Assembly (NCBI GenBank): GCA_958450365.1
Contig: CAUEEP010000921.1
Coordinates: forward strand, 434,001 to 498,000
Reading direction: 5' to 3'
Length of the DNA: 64,000 nt
Source of the DNA: Mesorhabditis belari
Taxonomy: Eukaryota; Nematoda; Chromadorea; Rhabditida; Rhabditidae
Each line of letters begins with the position of its first letter. Positions within the stretch are counted from its first letter, which is position 1. Position numbers and translations under genes: made by a program. Positions 1 through 11,682 of the stretch are shown one piece after another. Under the pieces are notes generated by a model. That model worked only from the letters and a program-made list of their open reading frames with translations. It made no database searches and was not told the DNA's origin.

Positions 1-700
1 GTTGGCAAGTTATAAACGATCGTTTTTGGTAATGTGTTTTCTGAAAAAAACGGCTTATCCAATCAAAAAACGGTTTGCTTGATTCAAAAGCCCTATCCTT
101 AATCTACAAAATGGCTTTTTTGAATTTTTGAAAAATGTTTTATTTTGGAACTTTTTCAGGCATTTTAATGTAAGAGTTGAAAATCCTGGTTTCTAGCATT
201 CATGAGCTAATATATTTTTGAGTGATTGCATACTTTTTAAGATAAAACGCTTCATCGATTACATAGTTTCCCAAAATTTCAGAACAATCCAATCGATCGA
301 ACCGTTCTCTTTCATTTTTTTTAATCTTGCTGAAATTCAAACGAAAATGGATTAAATTAGCACAAAAGTGCATTTTAAACCTAATTTGAAAATCAACCTT
401 CCGAAGATTAGATTGTTCTGAAATTTTGGGAAACTATGTAATCGATGAAGCGTTTTATTTTAAAAAGTATGCAATCACTCAAAAATATAATAGCTCATGA
501 ATGCTAGAAACCAGGATTTTAAACTCTTACATTAAAATGCCTGAAAAAGTTCTAACATAAAACATTTTTCAAAAATTCAAAAAAGCCATTTTGTAGATTA
601 AGGATAGGGTTTTTGAATCAAGCAAACGGTTTTTTGATTGGATAAGCCGTTTTTTTCAGAAAACACATTACCCAAAAACGATCGTTTATAACTTGCCAAC
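1..700. repeat. Large foldback element with ~295-bp arms
   Basis: Bases 1-296 reappear as the reverse complement at about 404-700; the first ten bases GTTGGCAAGT mirror ACTTGCCAAC at 691-700. The central spacer is about 105 bp. Arms differ at only a few positions, so the element is fairly recent or maintained by conversion. No coding frame is visible. The left flank lies outside the window, so a target duplication cannot be checked. Confidence 0.9.
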
Positions 701-781
701 CTAATAGGTCGGAAACGCAAGGAATTTGGCAAACAAGTTCTTGGCCTCTCTTATAACGCTTGCGCGCGCGCGACAAAGAAA

Positions 782-850
782 TAGCTGCGTAGTGTAGCGG
801 ATAACGTGTCGGAATGCAAAGCTCTAGGTTGGCGGTTCGACTCCCTTTAA
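782..850 (+). pseudogene. tRNA-like remnant
   Basis: An A-box-like stretch (TAGTGTAGCGGATAACG) and a B-box-like GGTTCGACTCC lie at tRNA spacing. The acceptor and T stems do not pair well, so this is probably a tRNA-derived remnant rather than a working gene. Confidence 0.4.
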
Positions 851-859
851 GTTTTTCTT

Positions 860-1978
860 TTTTTAGCAGCTGTTTTATAATGTTCCCTAATCCTCCTTCT
901 CTTCATAATTGCTAAATATTCAAAAATTTTTGCTTAAGTCTTTCTATTTAAGTGTTCAACAACAAATAATATAAATATCATAATAAACATTAAAAAAATC
1001 GATGGAATGAGTCAAACATAATCTATTAGACATAGTCTATAGACATTTACTTCAAAGTGGACAATCAAATGTGCGAAGCTATGAATTACAGCTCATACGC
1101 TTTTATGTGTGGTGCTAAATGTCGTATTGGAGCACTTTTAGAGCACTATTGGGCCTTTCAGAGCCTTTTAGAGCACTATTGGTAATTCCCAAATATCTTT
1201 TCATTAAAAAAAGTATAGACGAAGATGAATCACCGAAGATCGCCGCTTTGCGTAGGGGAACTATTTGAGTAAGGGCTATCAGGTCTAATATTCACACGAT
1301 AATTTCATTAGAAACGCTAACCGCTAACTCAACCTTGTATTGAGATACTTTGTGCTCAAATCTATAAGCGCACTCTTTCTAGTGCACTGAAATCCTCATT
1401 TTCTTCTTGCGACAACGATTTGTTGTCGCAAGAAAATGAAGAATTCTCTAGCACCAGGTTTATTTACTGATTTGAGCTCAAAGTGCACAAAGCGTCACTC
1501 AAAATTTCTTTAAGGATTCAAATGGCGTGGGTTTTTCTTTCTCTTTTCTATCCAATTTACAAAATTTCCCCTTAAACTGCTTTATGGTCAAAAACGCTTG
1601 GTGAAAGATATTGTAAAATTTAAGTTAACTGTCATTGCAGTATGCTAAAAGTTACAGTATGTGATTCAGTTAAAAAAAGTTTAAATATCTCTCATTGTAA
1701 TCCATTTGCTAAAAGACACCTATTTTCGAAAACGTAATCTCATCGTCAGTTTTCATCTAATCAGCTCGATTTTTGTATCATTGGCTGAAAATTGTGATTT
1801 CTCATCAAATGATATCAAAATTAGGCTGATATAGAAACTGGCTACGGTAGTTTTTCTAAAATTTTGTCCTTTTTAGAAAATGGATTAGTTGATTAGGAAA
1901 GCACTTTAGTCACAATTGATTTGGCATACTGTAGTTGAACAGGATGAATCTTACAGTACCTTGAAAATCTAATTTCAG
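860..1978. other. Non-coding stretch with two small palindromic elements
   Basis: No convincing exon on either strand. About 1365-1490 is a copy of a short palindromic repeat (TTTCTTGCGACAACG core) that recurs through the window. About 1740-1870 is a copy of a different small palindromic element marked by ATCAAATGATATC and TACGGTAGTTTTT. Confidence 0.5.
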
Positions 1979-4785
1979 GTGATATTCCAAATGGTGGCCT
2001 CTCATCGGGTGCTTCGGTGAGATTCGACGATGATGGAGCGGCGACATCGCTTGATTCCACCGAGTCTCGTTTCGGCTCATCCGATAATCTTTTGGAAATC
2101 GATGAAGAGTTTGAACCGATGCTTTCGAGGCAACCAAGTCAAAGGTGAGACTTGAGATTTGATTAAAAGAAAAACCTTTTCCTAACTAGCTTCTGGTTTT
2201 AAACGATTTTTGACCATTTCTGAATCAGAATCTCAAATTTATTTCCATTCTTTCTTTCTTGAACATTTTAATTAGCAAAATGAATTCCTGTGTAATATTT
2301 TGCAATCAAAAAGTAAAACCAAACCTCAAACCTGTAAACACACCCTTTCTGGCGCACTGAATTCATTTTTCTTGCGTCGTCAAAGCGTTCCGGCAAGAAA
2401 ATGAAAAATTCAGAAAGGATGCGTTTACAAATTTGAGCACAAAGTATACTTGGAGTGTAGTTAACAAAAACGGAATGATCTCTTGAGCTAAAGCAATTAA
2501 TTTTAAGATTAATGCTTTAAAAAAACATTAAAAGAAAGAAAACTAATTTTTCAATGTAAATTTTTCTTATTTTTCTCATTCAACTTTAACCCTCCAGGAA
2601 TCGCGTCTCAAGTTTTTCTCGAGCCGCAATGAGGTAAAAAAAGAGATGAGAGTTCCATTTTAATGAAAATCTTCTAATACTTCTAATGCTGAACTCAAAA
2701 AAGTGCATGTTTGTACTAATATTGTCCAGGAAAGATTGAATGAATGGGGAAAGAATGAGTCAAATATTTGTCACTAAAAAGCTGCAGGATGTGTGTGTGT
2801 GTGTGTGTAAAGAAAAGTTTTTGTAAATGCTCAAGTACTTTGTGCTCACACATGTAAACGAATTTCTGGCCCACTGAATTCGTCGTTTTTCTTGCAACAA
2901 CGGATTGGTGTAGCGAGAAAATCAAGAATTCAGTACGCTGGAGAATGTGCGTTTACAAGAGCACAAAATACGCATGAAAAAACGGTTACTAGTCGTAAAT
3001 TTTGTAACTGGTAATTGTTTTGGGTGGATTTTGGCCTGAGAAGAATAGTAATACAATCTTTGGTACTTTGTTATTTATAATTCTTTATTACAGGGGTGAA
3101 TTGATGAGTCGAATCCACGGCGACAGTCTGCATACAGAGGGTGGAGCCTCGCCGAGAGATGCCGGCAGCAGGACTAGCTCGTTTATGGGTAAGATTGAAA
3201 AGGAAAATGTATTGTTTGCTACTGCATCTACTGTACTGCTAGGGTGGACCACAATTATAGCGCCGCACTTCAGATTGGCCTAGATTGGCCAGAATTCAGT
3301 GAATCGTTGTGATTATTCTGAAGGTAAATCTTAAGTTTGTCTCCTTTAACGGTGCCCATTTTCTAATCGATTCAAGCTTTGAACCTGTTCATGCAATGCG
3401 TCTCATATTTTGAGATACCGCCCAAATTTTCTCGATTTGAAGCGTTTTCACAGTTTGTTTGCAATCGAAATGTTGTTTTTCGAGATCAGCGTAAAAAGAG
3501 TATATTTATTCGACACGAATAATGAATTACAACACAATATGGAGGAAATTTTTACCTCCAATTACCCCTATTACCCAAATGTTGTTAAGAAAAAAACCCA
3601 TAATAATGGGAAAAAGAAGCAATCTTTCTAGCCGCCGGAAACGAACCCTTAACCCACCGACTAGGAGACAAGACTTCTATCCGGTAACTTTCAAAATCCC
3701 ATAAATGAGTGCCGAGCGACACTTGGCTTTCAACTTTGGAAAGTCATGTAGAAAAGTTGAATGGTTGAATCGATTAGATAATGGGCACCATTGAAGGAGA
3801 CATACTTAAGAGTTACCTCCAGAAAAATTCACCCAATTTTGGACAATCTAGGCCCTCTGAAGTGCGGCGCTATAATTGTCGGCCATTCTGTATAGCATAC
3901 ACAAATTGTATACAAAACGTATAACACTAATACATTGTAAGGTGTTGAACTAAACTGAACAAAACTGAACAAAACTTGTTGCCTGTTTTTTTAGTGCTTT
4001 CTGTCTGGTTACGAATTTCTAAAGATAATTTAGTTTTTAAATCTAGTTCTATAGAAAATAGCTAAACTTGCTAACATGATTATGGTAGTGGTTGGGTTTT
4101 TTCTAGGTAAGATTAAAGTAGAAATATTCCAGCCTGTAAGGCAGATTCATACATCTCCGACATGTCGGAAGTCAGATTCTAGCCTGACTTTGGTTCTTTC
4201 TGGTGATCTGACTTCCTGGTGATCTGGATTCCTGGTGAAAAAGTACTTGGACTAGTCAAATCCAGGCCTGGACCTGAGTTCTAACATGGAAGTAGCTAGC
4301 CCTCTAGGGTCCGAGAACCTTAAACCTGAAAGTTACTTGAAACTTGGCATTTGATGTATGCTACTGTACCCAATGCCTACACCTAGATAGTAGTGATTTT
4401 TCTATCTGGCTTATAGGCACTAGGTCACAGGCAAAACAATTTTTGACAGCTTACAACCTTTTACAGCTACAGTAAAGCGAAGCATAACTCTATCTAAAAT
4501 GCTTTCCTTTTTCTATTTCTAAACTTTTCAATCTCTAGGCAGTCTAAACGGAATGCTGAACTCATTTTTCAGCTCAAGTGGTAAGCTGACGCTCGTTTCG
4601 TGATTCGTCTCCCCGCTTTGACAAATTGAAAATTCATTTAAATGAAAGAAATACTTTTAGGAAGTCAAAGCTCAGTGGACAACGAGAATCAATTGACGAT
4701 TTTGAGAAGACAAGAACAGAATCAAGAAAGGGAATCATTGCAGGGATTGTTTAGAGGAAGCGATGATCGAGAGCCGCCTGTTTGA
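1979..4785 (+). CDS. 3' end of a gene with a Ser-rich disordered tail
   Basis: Five exons join in phase: 1979-2144, 2598-2633, 3094-3188, 4539-4580 and 4661-4785 (TGA at 4783-4785). Each has an AG acceptor and a GTGAG, GTAAA or GTAAG donor. The product ends in about 154 residues rich in Ser, Asp, Glu, Arg and Gly, with pieces such as SVRFDDDGAATSLDSTESRF, EEFEPMLSRQPSQR and a Gln/Glu/Arg-rich end, DDREPPV. Arg-X-X-Ser sites (RQPS) suggest a phosphorylated cytoplasmic tail, perhaps of a channel, transporter or signalling protein; that is inference and I do not recognise the family. Upstream exons lie outside the window or were not found. Intron 1 (2145-2597) and intron 2 (2634-3093) hold copies of a small palindromic repeat; intron 3 holds a foldback element. 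The exon chain is strongly supported by phase closure; the function is unknown. Confidence 0.8.
2335..2975. repeat. Two copies of a ~130-bp palindromic repeat
   Basis: Copies at about 2335-2455 and 2835-2975. Each has outer arms resembling GAGCACAAAGT, then CTTTCTGGCGCACTGAATTC, an inner TTCTTGC piece, and the inverted counterparts. Related copies lie at about 1365-1490, 5090-5260, 7290-7430, 17055-17145 and 23765-23890. This is a MITE-like family without coding capacity. Confidence 0.75.
3242..3890. mobile_element. Foldback/MITE in intron 3 of the first gene
   Basis: Left end ACAATTATAGCGCCGCACTT and right end AAGTGCGGCGCTATAATTGT are inverted copies, with TA at both outer borders. A second inverted block follows (around TGGTGCCCAT / ATGGGCACCA). 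The interior includes a tRNA-like stretch (minus strand, about 3630-3690). It looks like a Tc1/mariner-type non-autonomous element. Confidence 0.75.
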
Positions 4786-5249
4786 GTTGGAACGATGGCT
4801 TTGCAAAAGTTTATCCTTGTTTTTCTTCGACAATAGTATGCTAAGCATCTGGTGTACTATAAAAGAAAACGTTTTCTAAAAGTTGCTCTAGGAAAAGTTG
4901 TAGCCGAGCTTGTAGCCGAAAAGTTGTAGAAAAATCAAGCCAACAAGCTTATCTCTTTGGCCTGAAAGCTTAAATTTCATTAAAATAGGATAGGTAGCTG
5001 GATTACGGTAGCTTTTTCTTCTTTTAAAAACACTGATCGAAAAGCACACAGTAATTTGTACGCCAGATGCCATGCGTTTACCTCAAAAGCTCTCAATTTC
5101 ACTTCTCCATGAGCCGTACTTTGTGTTCTAGCAAAAGCACGCTTTCTGGTATACTGAAGTTTAATATTCCTTTGGGAATCAGTTCCATAGGAAAAAAAAT
5201 GAGCAATCTAGTGTACGAGAGAGTGCGCCAGTGCGTTTTTATGAGCGAG

Positions 5250-5640
5250 CACAAAGTACACTTTTGTAAACAAAGTACACCTTTGTGAACAAAGTACCTT
5301 TGTGCACAAAGTATACCTTTGTACACAAAGTATACCTTTGTACACAAAGTACACCTTTGTACACAAAGTACACTTTTGTACACATAGTACACCTTTGTAA
5401 ACAAAATACACCTTTGTAAACAAAATACACCTTTGTAAACAAAATACACCTTTGTAAACAAAGTACTCCTTTGTACACAAAGTACACCTTTGTACACAAA
5501 GTACACCTTTGTACACAAAGTACACCTTTGTACACAAAGTACACCTTTGTACACAAAGTACACCTTTGTACACAAAGTACACCTTTGTAAACAAAGTACT
5601 CCTTTGTAAACAAAGTACTCCTTTGTACACAAAGTACTAT
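5250..5640. repeat. 19-bp minisatellite, about 20 copies
   Basis: The unit CCTTTGTACACAAAGTACA is nearly self-complementary (CTTTGTACACAAAG). It begins exactly where the palindromic repeat at about 5090-5260 ends with AGCACAAAGTACACTTT, so the array appears to have grown from that terminus. Long open frames across it come only from the stop-free unit. Confidence 0.9.
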
Positions 5641-5644
5641 CGTA

Positions 5645-6335
5645 CTCCATCACCCCTCGAAATTATTGAATTTAATACAATTTTTAGTTAATAAAACCAA
5701 TTCTCAAAGTTATTTATTATAAGTTTTTGTTTTTGCTTTTTTTTTTTTTTTCAAATCAAATCACTTTTCCCCCTCATCTCACTCCATTGAAAGGACCAAA
5801 AATCCCATTCGGATAGCTCAATTGTGAATTCCAATTCAAATTTTTAGCCCAAATATTATATTATTCCACCAATTGCCAGTATCCTTGTTGTTAGCGACTT
5901 TTAGAATTTCACGTTTTCATTTTCATGACTTTTAGATTTTCACCTTTCAGCAAATGGTTAGCAATACCGGTTCGAAAAAATGAAAGCCATACCAGTTTTT
6001 TTTTGAACAAATTTAGATGAAAGCCTGGTTCTTAGTTCTATTTTTTCTATATCTAGATAGATTTTTTTCTGCCGTAATCATTCCAACAGAAAGTCGATAA
6101 CGTAATTTTTCATTTTTTGGCTTTACCAACTCTTGTCTATTATCAGAAATCTAGAACATTTTAAGGACTATAGAATGCTTTTAAAAAAAATAGATATAAA
6201 CAAAAAGCTTTGTTACCATCAAAAACCAAAAATAGAGCTAAAATTACGGTAAAAATCGATCCGAAAAGTCGACCCCAAAAATTTGGGGCTAGTGACTTCC
6301 AAAGCGGAGAAGCCGGCTCACCACTTCGTCTTAAG
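5645..6335. other. AT-rich spacer, nothing recognised
   Basis: No exon, RNA gene or clear repeat seen; a T-run occurs near 5740. Possibly shared downstream sequence of the flanking genes. Confidence 0.4.
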
Positions 6336-6337
6336 GC

Positions 6338-6490
6338 AGAAAATAAGGCCGTAAGTAGGGCAGAATGCAGGGGGAAAGTGGGGCCGTAAGTAGGGCAGAA
6401 TGTAGGGCGGAAAGTGGGGCGGAAAGTGGGGCAGGAAGTAGGGCAGAATGTAGGGCAGGAAGTAGGGTAGAAAGTGGGGGAGAAAGTGCA
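6338..6490. repeat. G-rich minisatellite
   Basis: Repeats built from GGGCAGAATGTAGG, GGGCGGAAAGTGG and GGGCAGGAAGTAG units of 14 bp. The plus strand is strongly purine biased. Confidence 0.85.
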
Positions 6491-6504
6491 GAGAAAATGG
6501 ATAA

Positions 6505-6765
6505 GGAATTCCAAAATGCACACCTATCTATCGAGAAAGTGTGCCAGGTCGCGAGCAATTACGCGGCAGCACAAAGAACACCTCGCCCGTCATTTACACA
6601 GGGTTTCTTCTTTTGCTTTATAGATGGCACAAATAGAAGTTATTCAGCTGTAAATGTGTACCCGGGGGGTTTTCGGGGACGCCGAATCGATTGGAGCTTA
6701 TTCATTTTATTGGTTCTACCAATTGGAACTCGATTTTCCAGGCTTTTAGGTTGAAAATGAAACGG
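6505..6765 (+). repeat. Interspersed repeat shared with 50740-50990
   Basis: Contains CTATCTATCG(A/C)GAA followed by GTGTGCCAG, then CATTTAC and TTTGCTTTRTAGATGGCACAAA. The same order is found near 50740-50990, so this is a dispersed repeat and not the unique gene the local open frame might suggest. Confidence 0.55.
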
Positions 6766-7541
6766 CAATGACCGGCTATTGGAATGACTATGGTGTTTTC
6801 GATATTTTATTTATTCAACACTAACAATATTGTCCTTTTCCCTTTGCCTTATCCACCCATGAATGTTTCTCTCTCTCGTTATCGGGGATTACTGAAGCTT
6901 TATTCAAAAAGAAAATTCGAAAATTCGAAAATGCGAAAATTCGAAAATTCGATTTGCCAATTTTTACCAAATTTCAATTCCACTTAAAATTTGCATGTTT
7001 TGCCTAATTTAAATCGATTTTTTGTAGATTTTTGTAGATTTTTGAAGGTTTTTTGTAGATTTTTTGTAGATTTTTGCAGGTTTTTTGTAGATTTTTAGCA
7101 AAAGTTGTGATATTTTCGTTGGTTTCAGTGTTTTTTGAGTGAAATTTCTCTCCGTTGAACGCCTGTGTGCAATAAATATTTAGTTGCCTTAGAAAAAAAG
7201 TGTTTTTTTTTCGCTTTTTAACAAAGAGATTCAGTTGGAAAAGCAAAAATACAATAATATTTAAAAAATTTGATGCTAAACTTGATGTTATTTGTGCTCG
7301 TTTAAACGCACGCTTTCTGGCGCACCAGTGGCCAAACCAATTTTTTTTATTTTTCTCAAGAAATTGTGTGAGGAAAATGAGGAATTCAAAGCGCTAGGAA
7401 GGGTGTGTTTACGCGGAGCACAAGTACACTTTGGAACAATATTAAAGAACAATTTGATAAAAGAAGGGAAACTGTTGCTAGGCTAAACTTGTTAGGCTAA
7501 ACTTGTTAGGCTAAACTTTGCCGGGACTAAAAAAATGACGT

Positions 7542-10500
7542 CTACCACCTAATCAAACCAAGAATCACAGTGAGAACGGAAAGGAAACCGAAAGTTTTCA
7601 TTGTAGCCGGATTGCAGCCATCTCGGTTCGAGCATTGATTCGTGATTCGGGTGATGCCGAGTGAACCCTGAAATATTAAGGCTTTTGATGGCTGAATGGT
7701 TTTTGTGAAATCTTTGGACACTTCATTTAAAAATAATCAATTCATCTATTGGGTTGGTGAATTGAAAACTGCCGGCTATTGTCATATGTGACAGTTTGAG
7801 CACTTTCTTCAAAAGAAACCCATTTTGGTGTCAATGGAAAAGTTGTAGAGAATCAAAAATCAAACTTATATCCAAATTTTCAGAATGATTCAAAAACTGG
7901 TTTTCAAGAAATGCCAAATTTACGAATTTTCACAGATGAAATGACGGAAAAGGAGGGGAAGGGGAAGGGGGGTTACGGTATCTGTCTGTCTTTCTGTCTG
8001 TCTTTCTGTCTGCCTTACTGTACGGGCATTTTTTCAGCCGTATTTTGACGAATATTTCATTTTGCATGAATATTATATTTTAAGTTGTTTTTGGTGTCAT
8101 TCGATGCGTAATTTCATTCTTCATCAAATGATCGTTTAAATAGTCAATATATTGGGCTGGTGAATTGAAAACTGCGGGCTATTGTCATATGTGACAGTTT
8201 GAGCACTTTCTTCAAAAGAAACCCATTCTGGTGTCAATGGAAAAGTTGTAGAGAATCAAAAATTAGGCTTATAGCCAAATTTCCAAAAAGATACACTTAG
8301 TAGTTTCGCTTAAAATGCATGTTTTGTTGCGAGTTTTGTGAAAATTCGTAAATTTGGCAAAAGCTGGGGGGATCCTAGGTTGGCGTTTTAAAGCATGGTA
8401 AAACTACCGTACCCCTCCCAAGCGCGAAAATTCTTTTTTTTTCATTCTTGTTCATTTCATTTTATTTTTTTTGCGGTTTTGTCAACGTTTTAACGTTTTT
8501 TTCAACTAAAAATTCACAAAAACAAAGCTTCCGCTATAGAAAATGATAAAAACCAATTAACTTAACATTAGTTGGCATCAACTTCGTAAAGCCAAGCTGC
8601 GCAGTTGATTTCAGCCGCGCACTCTTGCTTCTAGTTTTCGTTCAATCTTTTTTTAGCTTCGTGACCCTTTGCCGGACTTTATTCTTTCAATTTTTACATA
8701 TAAAAGTAATCTTTCTAGCATGTTGGCTTTAATATTGGGTTGGTGAATTGAAAACCGCCGGCTATTTTCATATGTGACAGTTTGAGCACTTTCTTCAAAA
8801 GAAACCCATTTTGGTGTCAATGGAAAAGTTGTAGAGAATCAAAAATTAAGCTTATAGCCAAATTTTCAGAATGATTCAAAAACTGGTTTTCAAGAAAGGC
8901 CAAATTTACGAATTTTCACAAAAACTTGCAACAAAACTTGCTTTTTAAGCGAAATTACCAAGTGTATCTTTTTGGAAATTTGGCTATAAGCCTAATTTTT
9001 GATTCTCTACAACTTTTCTATTGACACTATTGGGTTTCTTTTGAAGAAAGTGCTCAAATGCTCAAACTGGGACATCTCGACATCTCCAGTCCTCCATTTT
9101 CGAGTCTCACACTTGTCTCACACACAAACCAAAATCCTACTACGAAAGAGGAATCCGCAAATTGCCTGTAAAATGGGCAGAAGAAAGATCGTTGAAATGT
9201 TTTTTCTGGTTTTTTTTTTCGGAATTGCCAAGTCTTCTTCTGTCGATTGATACCAAAATTGTTTCAATTAGACAATTGTGCGCCAAGAATTCAAGGCCAA
9301 AGTTCAAAGCCAAAGTTAGGTCACCTATTAGGCTGTCCAGAAGGTCTTTTCGTTCCTTTTTTTCATTGTTAAATGACTAGGATTAACAGGAGGATTAAAA
9401 CGTTTAAAAATCATTTTTTTTAAACTTTTGAAACCTTGTGCTGTCGATCCTTGTAATCTTTTCCAGTGTAGGCGCATTCCCTGAATTGATTTCCACTATC
9501 ACAAGACTTTTTATCACCTAATAAAAGCTGAATAGGTGCTGATGTACTTGAATAAAGTAATAAAAAGGGTAGATTTGAATGTGAATGTTTTTACCTGAAC
9601 ATCGTGTGCTCTCCATCGACCCATTGATCGATTTTTCGGCATCCGATCGCCTGCTGCGCCTTGATCAAACCAGCCGTCAATTGGGGACAATCTGAAGAAA
9701 ATAAGAGCTTAAAACAATGGCCTTTTAGATTTCTAGATGTTCTTGATAGCTAGTGGGGTGTAAAATGTTTTGGTGGTTTCTATTTGAATCATTCTAACAA
9801 GAATTAGAAACTCTATTGGTTCATTTGAGGGAGTTTTTTTGATCTAGATCTAGATCTAGATTTTGTTCTAGAGACATTCCAATCTCCAGAACCTTTTGCA
9901 GAAATGTGTGCTGCTTGTTTAAGCCTTAATAGCCCTTAATAGGCCTTATTAGAATTGAGACTTCATAAGTTTATATTTCGTTTCTCGTCTTCTCTAGATT
10001 CTCTCATATGATTGATGTGAATGTTTGTCGGTAATAAAATCACTAAATCAACGGCAGTTATTAATTCAAATAACATCTATAAAGATTGATTCAAATAAAA
10101 TCCATAAAGAACATCGATAAAGTACATTTTCTATAAAGAATCTATAAAATCGATAAAGAAATCGGGAATCGAACCCGGGTCACCCGCAAGCGAGGATTCT
10201 ACCAACTGCTGCCAAGCGAGGATTTTACCAACTGCTGGCAAGCGAGGATTCTACCAACTGCTGTAAGTCAATCCAGGCCAGGTAGGGCCCAAGAGTCAGA
10301 GCAGAAGCCAGGATTAGGTCTAGCTTCTGGTAGGGCGACGTGTGGTAGGCCAACTCCAGAGCTAAACCAACCCAGGAGGCTAGATGAGGATTATGATCTT
10401 GCCTGGAGCCCTGAGAAATTGCCTAGGGAAGTTCCAATCGTGCTGGTTTAGATCAGAACAGATTCAGAGGAGGGTTAGGGTTGGGGTTGAGGTTGAGATT

Positions 10501-11265
10501 GAGGTTGAGGTTGGGGTTGGGGTTGGGGTTAGGGCTGGGAATGCCTTGAGAAATTGCCCAGAGAAGTTTCAATCATGTTTAGGGCCTGGAAAACTGATCA
10601 GATTCAGAGTTCCTTTTATCGGCTGAGGCTTGGAATCCAAAACCTGGTCGGCACCGGGATTCAAACCCGTGACTCACCGCTGACTCGCTTACCGGACGAA
10701 CACTCTACCAATGATCTACACCGACATATCCAAATTACCGCCAGACATATCCTTATACCTTACTTCAGGCTAGGCTTGGCTTGGCCTGCGGCAAAGCTTG
10801 GCTTGGCCTGCGGCAAAGCTTGGCTTGGCCTGCGGCAAAGCTAGGCTTGGCCTGCGGCAAAGCTAGGCTTGGCCTGCGGCAAAGCTAGGCTTGGCCTTAC
10901 TTACTTACCTTACTTCAGGCTAGGCTTGGCTTGGCCTGCGGCAAAGCTTGGCTTGGCCTGCGGCAAAGCTAGGCTTGACCTGCAGCAAAGCTAGGCTTGG
11001 CCTGCAGCAAAGCTAGGCTTGGCCTGCAGCAAAGCTAGGCTAGGCAAGGTTAGAAAGTTAGAAGACCTGGCTCCCAGCCTCGCCTAACCTAATGAAAGAA
11101 AAACTCCATTGTTCTGGCTCTAGAAACTCTATACTCACCAATCAAATATCTCGCGTAATTGTCATCACAATGCGGATCGTAGCTCGTGCAATTGTAGCAC
11201 TTTTTCGCCTCCGAAACACTCAGCAAAGCAACGAATACGGTGAAGAGGAAAATTTTCGGGCTCAT
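7542..11265 (-). CDS. Ly6/uPAR-domain GPI-anchored protein
   Basis: Complete four-exon gene on the minus strand: 11265-11139, 9691-9595, 9480-9435, 7667-7542 (TAG at 7544-7542). The lengths sum to 396 nt, giving 131 residues. Residues 1-20 are a signal peptide (MSPKIFLFTVFVALLSVSEA). The mature chain starts KKCYNCTSYDPHC, the Cys-x-x-Cys opening of three-finger Ly6 domains, and closes with QCSNRDGCNPA, the family's terminal Cys-Asn signature. A hydrophobic tail (FGFLSVLTVILGLI) follows and should be replaced by a GPI anchor. Such proteins sit on the cell surface; in nematodes some tune receptors or neuronal signalling, but no role can be assigned here. The small exon at 9480-9435 is essential: without it the last exon is read in the wrong frame and loses the CN motif. 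Intron 2-3 is short, while the 1.77-kb intron before the last exon is filled with mariner fragments. Confidence 0.9.
7747..9075. mobile_element. Three mariner-end-derived repeats in the Ly6 intron
   Basis: Copies at about 7747-7935, 8148-8345 and 8736-9075 start with TTGGGTTGGTGAATTGAAAA and continue with GACAGTTTGAGCACTTTCTT. The third copy folds back on itself (inverted block at about 8950-9065). The terminus matches the end of the mariner pseudogene at 20017, so these look like non-autonomous relatives. Confidence 0.7.
9126..9210 (+). pseudogene. mariner transposase C-terminal scrap
   Basis: Frame from 9126 reads KPKSYYERGIRKLPVKW, the conserved C-terminal block of mariner transposases. 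The homologous block in the 20017 element reads KPKTYHEKGISKLPVKW. No upstream catalytic region is present. Confidence 0.8.
10150..10265 (-). pseudogene. tRNA-like remnant with triplicated A-box segment
   Basis: Read on the minus strand, a B-box-like GGGTTCGATTCCC (about 10150-10165) is preceded by three tandem copies of a 36-bp-scale segment carrying GCAGTTGGTAGAATCC, a tRNA D-arm/A-box. The rest of the cloverleaf is not restored, so it is not a functional tRNA. Confidence 0.6.
10640..10735 (-). pseudogene. tRNA-like remnant
   Basis: Minus-strand reading gives an A-box-like ATCATTGGTAGAGTG and a B-box-like GGGTTTGAATCCC. The anticodon arm does not fold cleanly. Confidence 0.5.
10765..11045. 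repeat. 22-bp minisatellite near the Ly6 start
   Basis: About 12 copies of a unit containing GGCCTGCGGCAAAGC, with a CTTACTTACCTTACTTCAGG interruption repeated at both ends (10760 and 10905). It lies about 90 bp below exon 1 of the Ly6 gene, inside its first intron. Confidence 0.9.
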
Positions 11266-11682
11266 TTTCGAAGCAAACGATTTTCAGCCGTGATTTGTCC
11301 GCAGAAGTGAGTGATTCTGCGTGATTTGTCTTTTCCCAATGATTCCACTACTCCCCAATCCTTATCACGGCGCCCATTTCGCGTTTTTTATTCGATTGTG
11401 TTATTTTAGCACCAGAAAATTGATCGATTTTGCTGGAGACACCGCAATCTTGAAAGTCTCATTTCGAAGAAGCGTTCGGAAAAGATTCGGCTCATTGAGC
11501 GGTCAATTTGCATTTAAATCAAGCATAGGTATTAATTAGATTAATTAGAACTATTGGGTTGGGGAGAATGAGTCGGTTTGAGTTTGAGTTTGAGAAAACT
11601 AAAATTTGAGTTCTTAGTGCAGTTCTTAGTGAAAAATTGTCTAAACTTTTCATTTCTTAGATTGTAGAGACAAAAATTTCAG

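Noticed and set aside
5099..5653. 184-residue Cys/Tyr/Val-rich minus-strand frame
   Set aside because: Translation of the 19-bp minisatellite in successive frames; no splice signals or family match.
11321..11539. First exon of the plus-strand gene at 11683
   Set aside because: The open frame ends in a phase that does not match the 11683 exon and overlaps the likely Ly6 promoter.
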